From Alphaproteobacteria bacterium MarineAlpha9_Bin7 (GTDB lineage Bacteria; Pseudomonadota; Alphaproteobacteria; UBA7887), in the NCBI GenBank assembly GCA_002938115.1, contig PTKD01000028.1:1-14529 (forward strand): a DNA stretch of 14,529 nucleotides, read 5' to 3'. The notes under the pieces are model-generated. The model saw only the letters and a list, made by a program, of their open reading frames with translations, did no database searches and had not been told where the DNA came from. Positions 1 to 5,874 of the stretch are shown piece after piece. The position numbers were made by a program, and so were the translations under genes. Numbering within the stretch: position 1 is the stretch's first letter; each line of letters opens with the position of its first letter.

Positions 1-371
1 ACCTCCATGAAATGAAGATAGGTTTCGACAACTTCATCGTCGGTAACCGGGCGCCCTTCAGCGTGGTTTACTAAGATTTGAGTATTGTGCACAAGGGAGC
101 CAAGCCTCTGGGCAGTCTTGATATTGGTCTCGAACAATTCCTCGTCGCGACCAAGCGTGTAATACCAACCTCCGGCACGCACCGGCAATCCATATTTATC
201 GCTCGCGGCTATAAATTCATCCATTTCATGAGGAGCTGGTGTCTTATCCACATAGTCATGCACCCCTGCTTCCTTGACCATGCGGAAGCGAGTATCAATA
301 TCTGGCATACCATCTACGTCGGCGTGACGAATGCCGTTGGTCTGAACGCCGAACAGAAGCTTATTCGCCAT
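1..371 (-). CDS. Sugar phosphate isomerase/epimerase-like protein (xylose isomerase-like TIM barrel), 3' part outside window
   Basis: This minus-strand frame starts at the ATG at 369-371 and stays open for 123 codons to the window edge, so the C-terminal part is missing. The protein begins MANKLLFGVQTNGI and continues with segments such as VKEAGVHDYVDKTPAP, GLPVRAGGWYY and ILVNHAEGRP. These resemble the first strands and helices of the xylose-isomerase-like TIM barrel family, whose members isomerise or epimerise sugars or act on related polyols using acidic and histidine metal ligands. The metal ligands usually sit in the missing half and cannot be checked. A good ribosome binding site, GGGAGAG, lies about 8 bases before the ATG, which supports this start. 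It lies 103 bases downstream of the phosphoribosyltransferase gene on the same strand and may be co-transcribed with it. The substrate is unknown. A plus-strand frame across the same bases is a shadow. Confidence 0.75.
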   Translation of the reverse strand, partial: MANKLLFGVQTNGIRHADVDGMPDIDTRFRMVKEAGVHDYVDKTPAPHEMDEFIAASDKYGLPVRAGGWYYTLGRDEELFETNIKTAQRLGSLVHNTQILVNHAEGRPVTDDEVVETYLHFME

Positions 372-474
372 CCCGTTTCTCTCCCATTTTACGCATTGAT
401 ATGTAAGTACATTGTCTCGCCATCTATATCAAAATACGTCGGCAAAAACTTAGGTGGCGAAAAATAACAACTTG

Positions 475-1020
475 TCACGTGACCAAAGCTAGGGGTTTAT
501 AGGCGGCAACCTCTTCTTCAGTTAAACCTTGCAGTTCGTGTGGAAAGACTAGCCAATTATCAGTTTGATGAACAAAATAATCAGGCTCTCGTGATACTTT
601 CCGTTTTGTGGGCTTGTGGTAAACCGTCGCAATTCGAATTGTCTTAGGTGTCTTTTCTCGCAGAAAATGGCTGATTTTACCAATTAACCCCTGCGTACTT
701 CTTCCAGACTCAAACACGTCGTCCACTATCAATAATGAATTATCTGCACCCACATTTTCAATTATGTATTGCAACCCGTATACCTCAACTTGGTCTCGTT
801 GTTTTTCAATGCCATAGTAAGATGACGTACGAACGGCAATATGATCGGATGGAAAACCGTGAAAACTCAGCATCTCATGAATTGCTATGGCGATGGGAGA
901 ACCACCGCGCCAGATACCCACAATGTAGTCTGGATGGAATCCATCGCGCATAATTTGATGACCCAGACGGAAAGAGTCATCCAGCAATTCTTGTGCCTGA
1001 ACGAAGGTTTTTTTAATCAT
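475..1020 (-). CDS. Purine-type phosphoribosyltransferase (hypoxanthine/xanthine PRT-like)
   Basis: This 181-residue type I phosphoribosyltransferase would transfer a phosphoribosyl group from PRPP to a nucleobase, probably a purine, in cytoplasmic salvage. The diagnostic PRPP-binding loop LLIVDDVFESGRST is at about residues 96-109, and the early WRGG loop at 37-40 binds pyrophosphate. The C-terminal segment YFVHQTDNWLVFPHE (about 148-162) resembles the base-binding hood of bacterial and archaeal xanthine/hypoxanthine enzymes. I chose the ATG at 1018-1020 because AAAGGAG lies five bases upstream; an in-frame GTG two codons earlier would overlap that Shine-Dalgarno sequence. The gene diverges from the 2-oxoglutarate oxygenase at 1111 and precedes the TIM-barrel gene on its own strand. 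Exact base specificity (hypoxanthine, guanine or xanthine) cannot be decided. A regulatory role, as in PyrR or PurR relatives, is less likely because there is no extra DNA-binding domain. Confidence 0.85.
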   Translation of the reverse strand: MIKKTFVQAQELLDDSFRLGHQIMRDGFHPDYIVGIWRGGSPIAIAIHEMLSFHGFPSDHIAVRTSSYYGIEKQRDQVEVYGLQYIIENVGADNSLLIVDDVFESGRSTQGLIGKISHFLREKTPKTIRIATVYHKPTKRKVSREPDYFVHQTDNWLVFPHELQGLTEEEVAAYKPLALVT

Positions 1021-1042
1021 CCCCACTCCTTTGCGGAATCAC

Positions 1043-1071
1043 ATTCTAAACACACTACCGTGTGATGATCC
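1043..1071 (-). promoter_or_regulatory. Candidate promoter and operator of the phosphoribosyltransferase gene
   Basis: Read on the minus strand, a -10-like TAGAAT (1043-1048) lies 17 bases from a weak -35 (GGATCA, 1066-1071). The spacer contains the inverted repeat CACAC-GGTA-GTGTG (1051-1064), a typical place for a repressor site. An outer ATCACA/TGTGAT pair (1039-1044 and 1061-1066) partly overlaps it. The predicted transcript start near 1036 leaves just enough leader for the AAAGGAG ribosome binding site. The -35 match is poor, so this is a candidate only. Confidence 0.3.
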
Positions 1072-1110
1072 CAGAACATCGCGAGCTTAATCAATGTCTG
1101 AACAAAACTA

Positions 1111-2112
1111 ATGAAGGATTTCTCTTACATGGAGAATTTTAGTGAAATCCCACCCATTGCCAAAGATGTGCCCGTGCTCGACATGGCGCCTCTTATGCGA
1201 AACAAAGATACTTCACATTTGGTTCGTGAACTTCAAGCCGCTTGTGAAGGAACGGCCTTTTTTTACGCACTAAATCACGGCGTGCCACAGCCAACAATTG
1301 ACGCGGCAGTAGATGCGTCCCGAAGGTTCTTCGAGCAACCAATCGACGTCCGAATGAAAGTCGAAAAAGATCAATTTCACCGCGGTTATTTGCCGGCTGG
1401 CACTACACAATACCCGGGACGCGGCCCCGACCTGAAGGATAGCTTCGACGTTGGCGTAGATCTGCCGCTAGACGACCCTGACGTGATCGCTGGCTTGCCC
1501 TTGCACGGCCCAAATCAATGGCCAAATTTGTCCAATTTTCGGGAACCCATTCAGGCGTATTTTGCGTCCGTTCGCGGATTCGGACTGAAACTATTAGAGG
1601 GACTCGCAACGAGCTTGCATTTACCTTCCAATTTTTTTCTCCATCACTACACCAAACCGACCATCCTTTTGCGTTTGATGCACTACCCGCCGCAGAAAGA
1701 GTCAGTATTGAAGGACTCTATAGGAGCTACCCCCCATACCGATTTCGGTTTAGCAACAGTTCTACATCAGGACCCGTCAGGTGGGCTCGAGATTCAAATG
1801 CCGGAAGGAAAATGGGTCTCAGCGCCATTCATCCCGGGAACATTTGTGGTAAATCTAGGCCAACTTATGGCTCGCTGGACCAACGACATCTATCGGGCGA
1901 CTCCACACCGAGTAGTCAACCGCCGCACCCAAGACCGATACACCATACCCTTTTTCTTTAACCCGAATCACCATGCACTTGTTGAATGCATCCCCACGTG
2001 CCATAGCGCCGAGCGACCTCCACGATATCCACCAGTGCTTGCAGGAGAGCACATAGCCGGTCTGGTTAAAATCAACCAAGATTACCAACCCACCAACACG
2101 TTAGATCGTTAG
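1111..2112 (+). CDS. 2-oxoglutarate/Fe(II)-dependent oxygenase, isopenicillin N synthase family
   Basis: This is a 333-residue (or 327-residue) cytoplasmic non-heme iron oxygenase that would couple 2-oxoglutarate decarboxylation to hydroxylation or oxidation of a small molecule. The N-terminal DIOX_N-like segment VPVLDMAPL leads to GTAFFYALNHGVP (about 47-59). The 2OG-Fe(II) domain carries the iron triad H209, D211 (PHTDFG) and H266 (TPHRVVN). The cosubstrate motif appears as R276-Y-T278 (RYTIPFFFNP), where most relatives have RxS, so threonine replaces serine conservatively. The start is uncertain. The ATG at 1111 has little upstream Shine-Dalgarno, whereas the ATG at 1129 (MENFSEIPP) has AAGGA about 10 bases before it. 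The gene diverges from the phosphoribosyltransferase and converges with the aldolase. The length matches the family. Bacterial members of this type include ethylene-forming-like and gibberellin-oxidase-like enzymes of unknown substrate, so no specific reaction is assigned. Confidence 0.88.
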   Translation: MKDFSYMENFSEIPPIAKDVPVLDMAPLMRNKDTSHLVRELQAACEGTAFFYALNHGVPQPTIDAAVDASRRFFEQPIDVRMKVEKDQFHRGYLPAGTTQYPGRGPDLKDSFDVGVDLPLDDPDVIAGLPLHGPNQWPNLSNFREPIQAYFASVRGFGLKLLEGLATSLHLPSNFFLHHYTKPTILLRLMHYPPQKESVLKDSIGATPHTDFGLATVLHQDPSGGLEIQMPEGKWVSAPFIPGTFVVNLGQLMARWTNDIYRATPHRVVNRRTQDRYTIPFFFNPNHHALVECIPTCHSAERPPRYPPVLAGEHIAGLVKINQDYQPTNTLDR

Positions 2113-2293
2113 AAATTGCTATAACAAAGTCCGACAGCCAGAAGGAATTGTCCCAAAGTTGTTCGTTTATCGTGAAACGGCCGGTCGCGCGAAAAGAATT
2201 TGAAACCCGAGCTTTAAGTTGTGCACCAGTTTGTACCCGTTCACATACATCCCCATCAGCGCGGTGCCAAAGGTCACGCAAACATAACCGTTG
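2113..2293. other. Convergent intergenic gap without a recognised gene
   Basis: This is the 181-base gap between the ends of the oxygenase (plus) and the aldolase (minus). I see no strong hairpin followed by a T-run on either strand. A minus-strand frame across the gap gives a plausible-looking short peptide but has no start signal and overlaps the aldolase 3' end, so it is not called. Confidence 0.5.
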
Positions 2294-3055
2294 CTAACGG
2301 ACAGAGTTGAAAAGTTTTGCAGCACCCTGCACCAAATATTCATAATCACAACCAAACTGCACCCACTGGAGTCCCCTCTCCAGCCAATGCAAGGCAAGTT
2401 CCGGCTCCCACCCCAAACCCATGCCGACGTAAATATTCTTCTTTCTAGCTGCGTCTATGACCTTTTGTATGGCCGAAACAATCGAAGGATGGCTCCGGTC
2501 ACCAAGATGGCCTAAGGAACTGCTTAAATCCATAGTCCCAATGACCACTGAATCTAGGCCTGGAACTTCAAGAATTTCGTCTATTTCGCTGACTGCATTT
2601 GCATGCTCTATCATCACCGCAACAAACAGTTCCGTGACGGAAGCTTCCAGATAGTCTTTGAGGGACGTTCGGCCGTAGTCCATGCCGCGTCTCACCCCGA
2701 ACCCCCGTTTGCCGACAGGTGGATACCGGCAATCCGCTACGACTCTCCGTACTTCGTCGACGCCTGTAACTTGTGGTACAATAATACCGTCCACTCCGGA
2801 GTCTAAAACCGGCTTTATACTTTCCGTTGCGCTTCCCGGCACCCTGACTAACGCCGGTTTATTGCAGGCTCTCGCCGCCAAGAGATGCCCTGTAACACTT
2901 TCTATGGACATCGGACTATGTTCGGTATCAATCCAAAGGAAGTCGGATTCAGGACCAAGAGCCTCCGCAATGAATGGGTCCTTAAGTGTAATACTTGGGC
3001 CTATACAGGGAATTCCTGAATCCATTTTTTCACGAAACTGTTCCAGTACACCCAT
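2294..3055 (-). CDS. HpcH/HpaI family class II aldolase
   Basis: This 253-residue enzyme would catalyse divalent-metal-dependent reversible aldol cleavage of a 4-hydroxy-2-oxo acid to pyruvate (or glyoxylate-type products) and an aldehyde. The family fold is a phosphoenolpyruvate/pyruvate TIM barrel. The active-site pattern is complete: D43 and H46 in IDTEHSP, R71 in LVRVPG, the RGFGVRR segment around 117-123, the metal ligand E150 in VMIEH, and the metal ligand D176 in IGTMDLSSSLG. The length equals that of HpaI and 2-dehydro-3-deoxyglucarate aldolase. The start at 3053-3055 is supported by AGGAGG six bases upstream. A good promoter with a palindrome lies at 3117-3144, and the gene diverges from the beta-propeller gene. 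Acid-sugar or aromatic ring-cleavage products are the usual substrates, but which applies here cannot be told. Beta-lyases of the citrate lyase type are less likely because the EHSP and GxxDLS motifs are HpaI-like. Confidence 0.9.
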   Translation of the reverse strand: MGVLEQFREKMDSGIPCIGPSITLKDPFIAEALGPESDFLWIDTEHSPMSIESVTGHLLAARACNKPALVRVPGSATESIKPVLDSGVDGIIVPQVTGVDEVRRVVADCRYPPVGKRGFGVRRGMDYGRTSLKDYLEASVTELFVAVMIEHANAVSEIDEILEVPGLDSVVIGTMDLSSSLGHLGDRSHPSIVSAIQKVIDAARKKNIYVGMGLGWEPELALHWLERGLQWVQFGCDYEYLVQGAAKLFNSVR

Positions 3056-3363
3056 TCTAACCTCCTGTTCTTTTGGTCCCGATTTCGGCGTAACATACAG
3101 CCGGACATGCGCTTAAATTATATATGAGACATATCTATCGACAACGGTCCCCGACCGAAACTCAAACGCAAAATAGTCCTAGGCCGAATGTGTGGGTACC
3201 TCTGTGTGCACGGGAGAGGAAAGAGCCTAAATATAGATGTAAAAAAGTTAACGAGTTTTTTCCAAAATCTCCACGGAAAACTGAAAACGTAATCTAAAAC
3301 CTTGCGCTACATTCATACATGCGGACAAAATGTATCACCTTTCCCTTCATGGAGGATGTTGAG
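3056..3363. other. Divergent intergenic region between aldolase and beta-propeller genes
   Basis: This is a 308-base AT-rich gap. It holds the aldolase ribosome binding site and promoter at its left end and the beta-propeller ribosome binding site (GGAGG, 3350-3354) at its right end. The middle (about 3180-3300) shows A/T runs but no recognisable -35/-10 pair for the plus strand and no convincing coding frame. Confidence 0.5.
3117..3144 (-). promoter_or_regulatory. Sigma-70-like promoter with palindromic operator for the aldolase gene
   Basis: On the minus strand TTGTCG (3139-3144) and a perfect TATAAT (3117-3122) are separated by 16 bases, about 60 bases upstream of the aldolase start. The palindrome ATATG-AGA-CATAT (3122-3134) fills the spacer and touches the -10 box, which is where a repressor would block polymerase. 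No regulator gene lies beside it, so the cognate factor is unknown; GntR- or LacI-type control would be usual for such genes. Confidence 0.5.
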
Positions 3364-4356
3364 ATGAATATTTTAGCGGGTACCAGTAAGGGTATATTCT
3401 CCCTGGATGGAACGAATGCACGGCGTGTGCTTGAAAGCGTCAGTGTGCGTGATCTTGTCAAAATTAACAGTCTCCTATTCGCCGGCACCGATGCTGGTGT
3501 GTTCCAATCGGATGATGACGGTGACAGCTGGTTTCGCGCGGGGATAGAAGATCGGGAAGTTTGGCAAATACGTGACGCAGGCGACAGTGTCGTTTACGCA
3601 GTCACTCAGCCCGCAGGATTGTACCGCAGTAGAGATGGTGGTTTGAGCTGGCAAGAAGTACAAGCCTTCGCCAAGATGCCTGAAGCTGCGGAATGGTGTC
3701 TACCCGTAACCCCCCCGCTACCCCCCAGAGCTCGGGCCCTCGTAATTGATCGCAATGACCCACTCCGCATTTGGGTAGGCGTAGAAGTAGGCGGTATCGC
3801 ACGTACCATGGACGGTGGTGAGACCTGGGAACTCGGGCTACCGGGGGAAAATCCTGATCTGCACATGATGTGTGCCCAGCCTGATAGGCCCGAAGTTCTG
3901 TATGCCTCGACCGGTTACGGCCGGCCGTATGGCGTGGCAGAGATGATTGAGGGCAATGCCGGTGTATTCCGTTCCGAGGACGGCGGCGAAACCTGGCATT
4001 ATGCATGGAAAGGCGTCACACCGCGATATTCGCGGCCCATGTGTATCCACCCAAGATCGCCACACGAGTTAACGGTTGCATGCGCACCAAATGCATTTTC
4101 TAACTTCAAGGATGATGGCGGCGCTCAAGCGATGCTATTTCAGTCAGGGGATTGCGGCGCGTCCTGGCGCTCACTCTGCGATCCCGCACATTCGCCATCT
4201 GCAGCCAACATTCATGGCCTGGCGCCTGATCTCGAACGACCGGGCGGCGTCGTGATTGGCACCGATACAGGAGAAGTCTGGCGCGTCAGCAACAATTCAA
4301 AATGGGAGCTGCTCGGGTCTGGTTTGCCGACGGTACTATCGACTGCAACGCTTTAG
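3364..4356 (+). CDS. Asp-box (BNR-type) beta-propeller protein, sialidase/VPS10-like fold, no signal peptide
   Basis: This 330-residue protein is built of repeated beta-propeller blades. Five Asp-box motifs (S/T-x-D-x-G-x-[ST]-W) are visible at about residues 49-56 (SDDDGDSW), 89-96 (SRDGGLSW), 148-155 (TMDGGETW), 204-211 (SEDGGETW) and 261-268 (SGDCGASW). Such proteins are often labelled exo-alpha-sialidase or glycosyl hydrolase, but the arginine triad and catalytic residues of true sialidases are not recognisable, so enzymatic activity should not be assumed. No signal peptide or membrane segment is present, which suggests a cytoplasmic location. I chose the ATG at 3364 (MNILAGTSKGIF) because GGAGG lies eight bases before it; an upstream in-frame ATG at 3319 would add 15 residues with an unlike composition. 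The gene is divergent from the aldolase and ends just before a 14-bp hairpin. Relatives often accompany sugar-acid or amidohydrolase catabolic genes, but the role here is unknown. Confidence 0.85.
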   Translation: MNILAGTSKGIFSLDGTNARRVLESVSVRDLVKINSLLFAGTDAGVFQSDDDGDSWFRAGIEDREVWQIRDAGDSVVYAVTQPAGLYRSRDGGLSWQEVQAFAKMPEAAEWCLPVTPPLPPRARALVIDRNDPLRIWVGVEVGGIARTMDGGETWELGLPGENPDLHMMCAQPDRPEVLYASTGYGRPYGVAEMIEGNAGVFRSEDGGETWHYAWKGVTPRYSRPMCIHPRSPHELTVACAPNAFSNFKDDGGAQAMLFQSGDCGASWRSLCDPAHSPSAANIHGLAPDLERPGGVVIGTDTGEVWRVSNNSKWELLGSGLPTVLSTATL

Positions 4357-4395
4357 TTTCCGAGTTATTCAAAACCACGACCCAAACCGTAGTGG

Positions 4396-4429
4396 CCTCG
4401 CCTTTTCCTAGAACAAGGAAAAGGCGAGG
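4396..4429 (+). terminator. Long perfect hairpin after the beta-propeller gene, probable transcription end
   Basis: CCTCGCCTTTTCCT (4396-4409) pairs perfectly with AGGAAAAGGCGAGG (4416-4429) around the loop AGAACA, a 14-bp stem starting 40 bases after the stop codon at 4356. No T-run follows on either strand, so it is not a textbook intrinsic terminator. It may stabilise the mRNA 3' end or act with Rho. Confidence 0.55.
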
Positions 4430-4603
4430 AAGCAACGGCCCCCGTTTTGGAGGGAGGGTATCTGAACGTGAGGCCGATGCGGTGCGATCCTGCTGATGTG
4501 AAAACAGGCTCACATTGCAGTTGCTATAACTATGACAAGCACATGTCAACTAATATAAAACGATATTTCATTCTATGAAACGCCGGGAATAAGAGCGACC
4601 TTA

Positions 4604-4710
4604 GGTGAGGAACCAGAGGTTGCGAATGCAAAATGCACGTCGGCTAATTTTTCTCGCAACTATCAACAGTAGCGCAATCCCAGGCAACTACCTGGCTACC
4701 ACGCCTCACC
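4604..4710. other. Candidate structured RNA element (three nested stems)
   Basis: An outer helix GGTGAGG (4604-4610) with CCTCACC (4704-4710) would enclose GTTGCGA (4619-4625) with TCGCAAC (4654-4660), and CCAGG (4680-4684) with CCTGG (4691-4695). The second helix contains a small TGCA-AAA-TGCA hairpin (4627-4637). The arrangement looks like a multibranch RNA junction. It matches no riboswitch or small RNA that I recognise, and helices of 5-7 bp can arise by chance. The strand is undecided because the pairings hold on both strands. Confidence 0.15.
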
Positions 4711-4792
4711 AATCATCTCAGCAACTGGAACTAGGTGGAGCTGGAAAAAGACCATTCCAATAATTGATAGCTTCCACGGTGTACGACTGCGT

Positions 4793-5170
4793 TTATGACC
4801 TACCATGAGACTCAAGATCACTAGCGACGTCCTCATGGTCACCAACAACAATATGATGCTTGCTTTTCACGATATACTTCTCGCAGAAAGGGACGAAAAA
4901 AAGTGGCACCAGCCCGCCCGCAACAATCCCGAAAATCATACTTCTCACGTGGGGGTCAACGTAGCTCGCGATTAAATCCGCAATTACGTGAGACAGGACC
5001 GCTCCAAAAATTCCCGCTGCATAGCCACTCGAAGCGAGCTTTAAGAGCCGATTTATGCTCCAACCGGAATAATAGCCCAGCAGCATAATGCCGACGTGAA
5101 CAAATCCAAAAACGAAGCCTCGCAAGTTCCCGGCTTCACCTAACAAATAGTGTTCCAAAACGTGTTCCAT
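4793..5170 (-). CDS. Small conserved-looking membrane protein, three predicted helices, downstream of zur-like gene
   Basis: This is a 125-residue protein I cannot assign to a named family. Three hydrophobic segments are visible at about residues 19-37, 48-68 and 77-97, followed by a polar, histidine- and acid-rich tail (SKHHIVVGDHEDVASDLESHG). Potential metal-binding residues lie within or next to the helices: H25, and the cluster H61, D65, D72 and H74 (SHVIADLIASYVDPH). It starts six bases after the stop of the Fur/Zur-family gene and has no clear ribosome binding site of its own, so translation probably depends on the upstream gene. Co-expression with a zinc-sensing repressor suggests a role in zinc or metal homeostasis, perhaps transport or binding at the inner membrane. 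That role is inference from context. It is too short to be a typical ZIP or CDF transporter. The AUG at 5168-5170 is the only reasonable start. Confidence 0.75.
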   Translation of the reverse strand: MEHVLEHYLLGEAGNLRGFVFGFVHVGIMLLGYYSGWSINRLLKLASSGYAAGIFGAVLSHVIADLIASYVDPHVRSMIFGIVAGGLVPLFFVPFCEKYIVKSKHHIVVGDHEDVASDLESHGRS

Positions 5171-5176
5171 AAATAG

Positions 5177-5608
5177 CTAACTACAGGAAAGGCAGATTAC
5201 AGGGATTTCAAGGTGGCTGTTGCCAGCAAATGTAAGACCCAATGATTCTGGGCCTCGGCTTAAATCAATTCCCATCTCCTTGTTGCAACTCTCATATATT
5301 GTTTCGCATTTCTGACAACAGTTGATAACGTGCGTATGTTTTTCTTTTGGCGCAGCACAGCAGACATATTTATTTAGTGCTGCAAGGCGGTGCACCATTT
5401 TCAAGCCACACCAAAAATCTAAAACCCGATAAATCGTAGCAATGTTTAATGGCTTTCCCTTTTCATCCAGGATGTCTTTTAGGGCATAAGCTGAGATAGG
5501 TTTTTTCCGCCGTCCGATGGTTTTGAGAATCAAAAGACGTTGCGGGGTCAGCGAGGCTCCGCCCTCGTAGCATCGTTCGACAGCAAGGGATTTGAGCCCC
5601 CTATTCAT
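5177..5608 (-). CDS. zur: Fur-family transcriptional regulator, Zur-like zinc uptake repressor
   Basis: This 143-residue cytoplasmic DNA-binding metalloregulator has an N-terminal winged helix (LTPQRLLILKTI at 20-31, ATIYRVLDF at 57-65) and a C-terminal dimerisation and metal domain. Two CxxC pairs, C98/C101 and C139/C142, match the structural zinc site of Zur. The second, sensory site can be mapped on E. coli Zur: H73 (VHR), C84, H91 or H93 (HTH) and E106. The phrase HRLAALNKYVCC also resembles the Zur version of this segment, and the Fur-type histidine-rich stretch is missing. It would repress zinc-import genes when zinc is bound. A 27-bp palindrome upstream of its promoter suggests autoregulation. 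The gene is followed six bases later by a small membrane protein. The ribosome binding site is weak. Mur, PerR or generic Fur function is less likely. Confidence 0.85.
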   Translation of the reverse strand: MNRGLKSLAVERCYEGGASLTPQRLLILKTIGRRKKPISAYALKDILDEKGKPLNIATIYRVLDFWCGLKMVHRLAALNKYVCCAAPKEKHTHVINCCQKCETIYESCNKEMGIDLSRGPESLGLTFAGNSHLEIPVICLSCS

Positions 5609-5660
5609 CTACAGCCCCGAGGCACATTAATTGAAGTCCAACTTATGTATTAACTCTGGA

Positions 5661-5696
5661 ATTATATTTATATAATGCAATATTATTGCATTATAT
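5661..5696 (-). promoter_or_regulatory. Zur-like operator palindrome and -10 box upstream of the zur-like gene
   Basis: A perfect palindrome ATATAATGCAATA-T-TATTGCATTATAT (5670-5696, 13-base arms around one base) lies 61 bases upstream of the regulator's start. Its AT-rich TAATGnnATA...TATnnCATTA shape resembles Zur or Fur family boxes. A TATAAT (5661-5666, minus strand) lies just on the promoter-proximal side, so a bound dimer would cover the -35 region. No good -35 is visible. No convincing divergent gene lies on the plus strand. Confidence 0.6.
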
Positions 5697-5874
5697 CGAC
5701 AGGGGGACAAGCATAGATAATGTCCTCGAATGACTGCTCCTAAGGTGTTTATATAAAATGAGAAGATTGGTTTCCGAGCTAGGAATTGGGCCTGGGATCT
5801 TCAATGAGTGAGTTAACTCTTAATGTCTTCATCCCTGTCCCCTTTGTTCACATGCGCGGTGTTTTAGGTCGACG

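Larger units (their letters stand above)
4357..4792. other. 436-base convergent intergenic region with no recognised gene
   Basis: This gap lies between the convergent ends of the beta-propeller gene (plus) and the small membrane protein gene (minus). It contains the hairpin at 4396-4429 and, at 4604-4710, a set of nested complementary segments that could fold as a structured RNA. Short frames in it (for example minus-strand 4286-4549) have no family resemblance and odd composition. I see no IS ends or direct repeats. Confidence 0.5.

Noticed and set aside
78..467. 129-codon plus-strand frame
   Set aside because: It lies antisense to the TIM-barrel gene, which has a family match and ribosome binding site; the plus frame has neither.
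2167..2397. 76-codon minus-strand frame ending in a plausible hydrophobic peptide
   Set aside because: Half of it overlaps the well-supported aldolase 3' end in another phase, and it lacks a start signal.
5718..5741. Seven-codon plus-strand frame after a purine-rich stretch, possible leader peptide on the far side of the palindrome
   Set aside because: It is too short to assess and no gene follows it on the plus strand.
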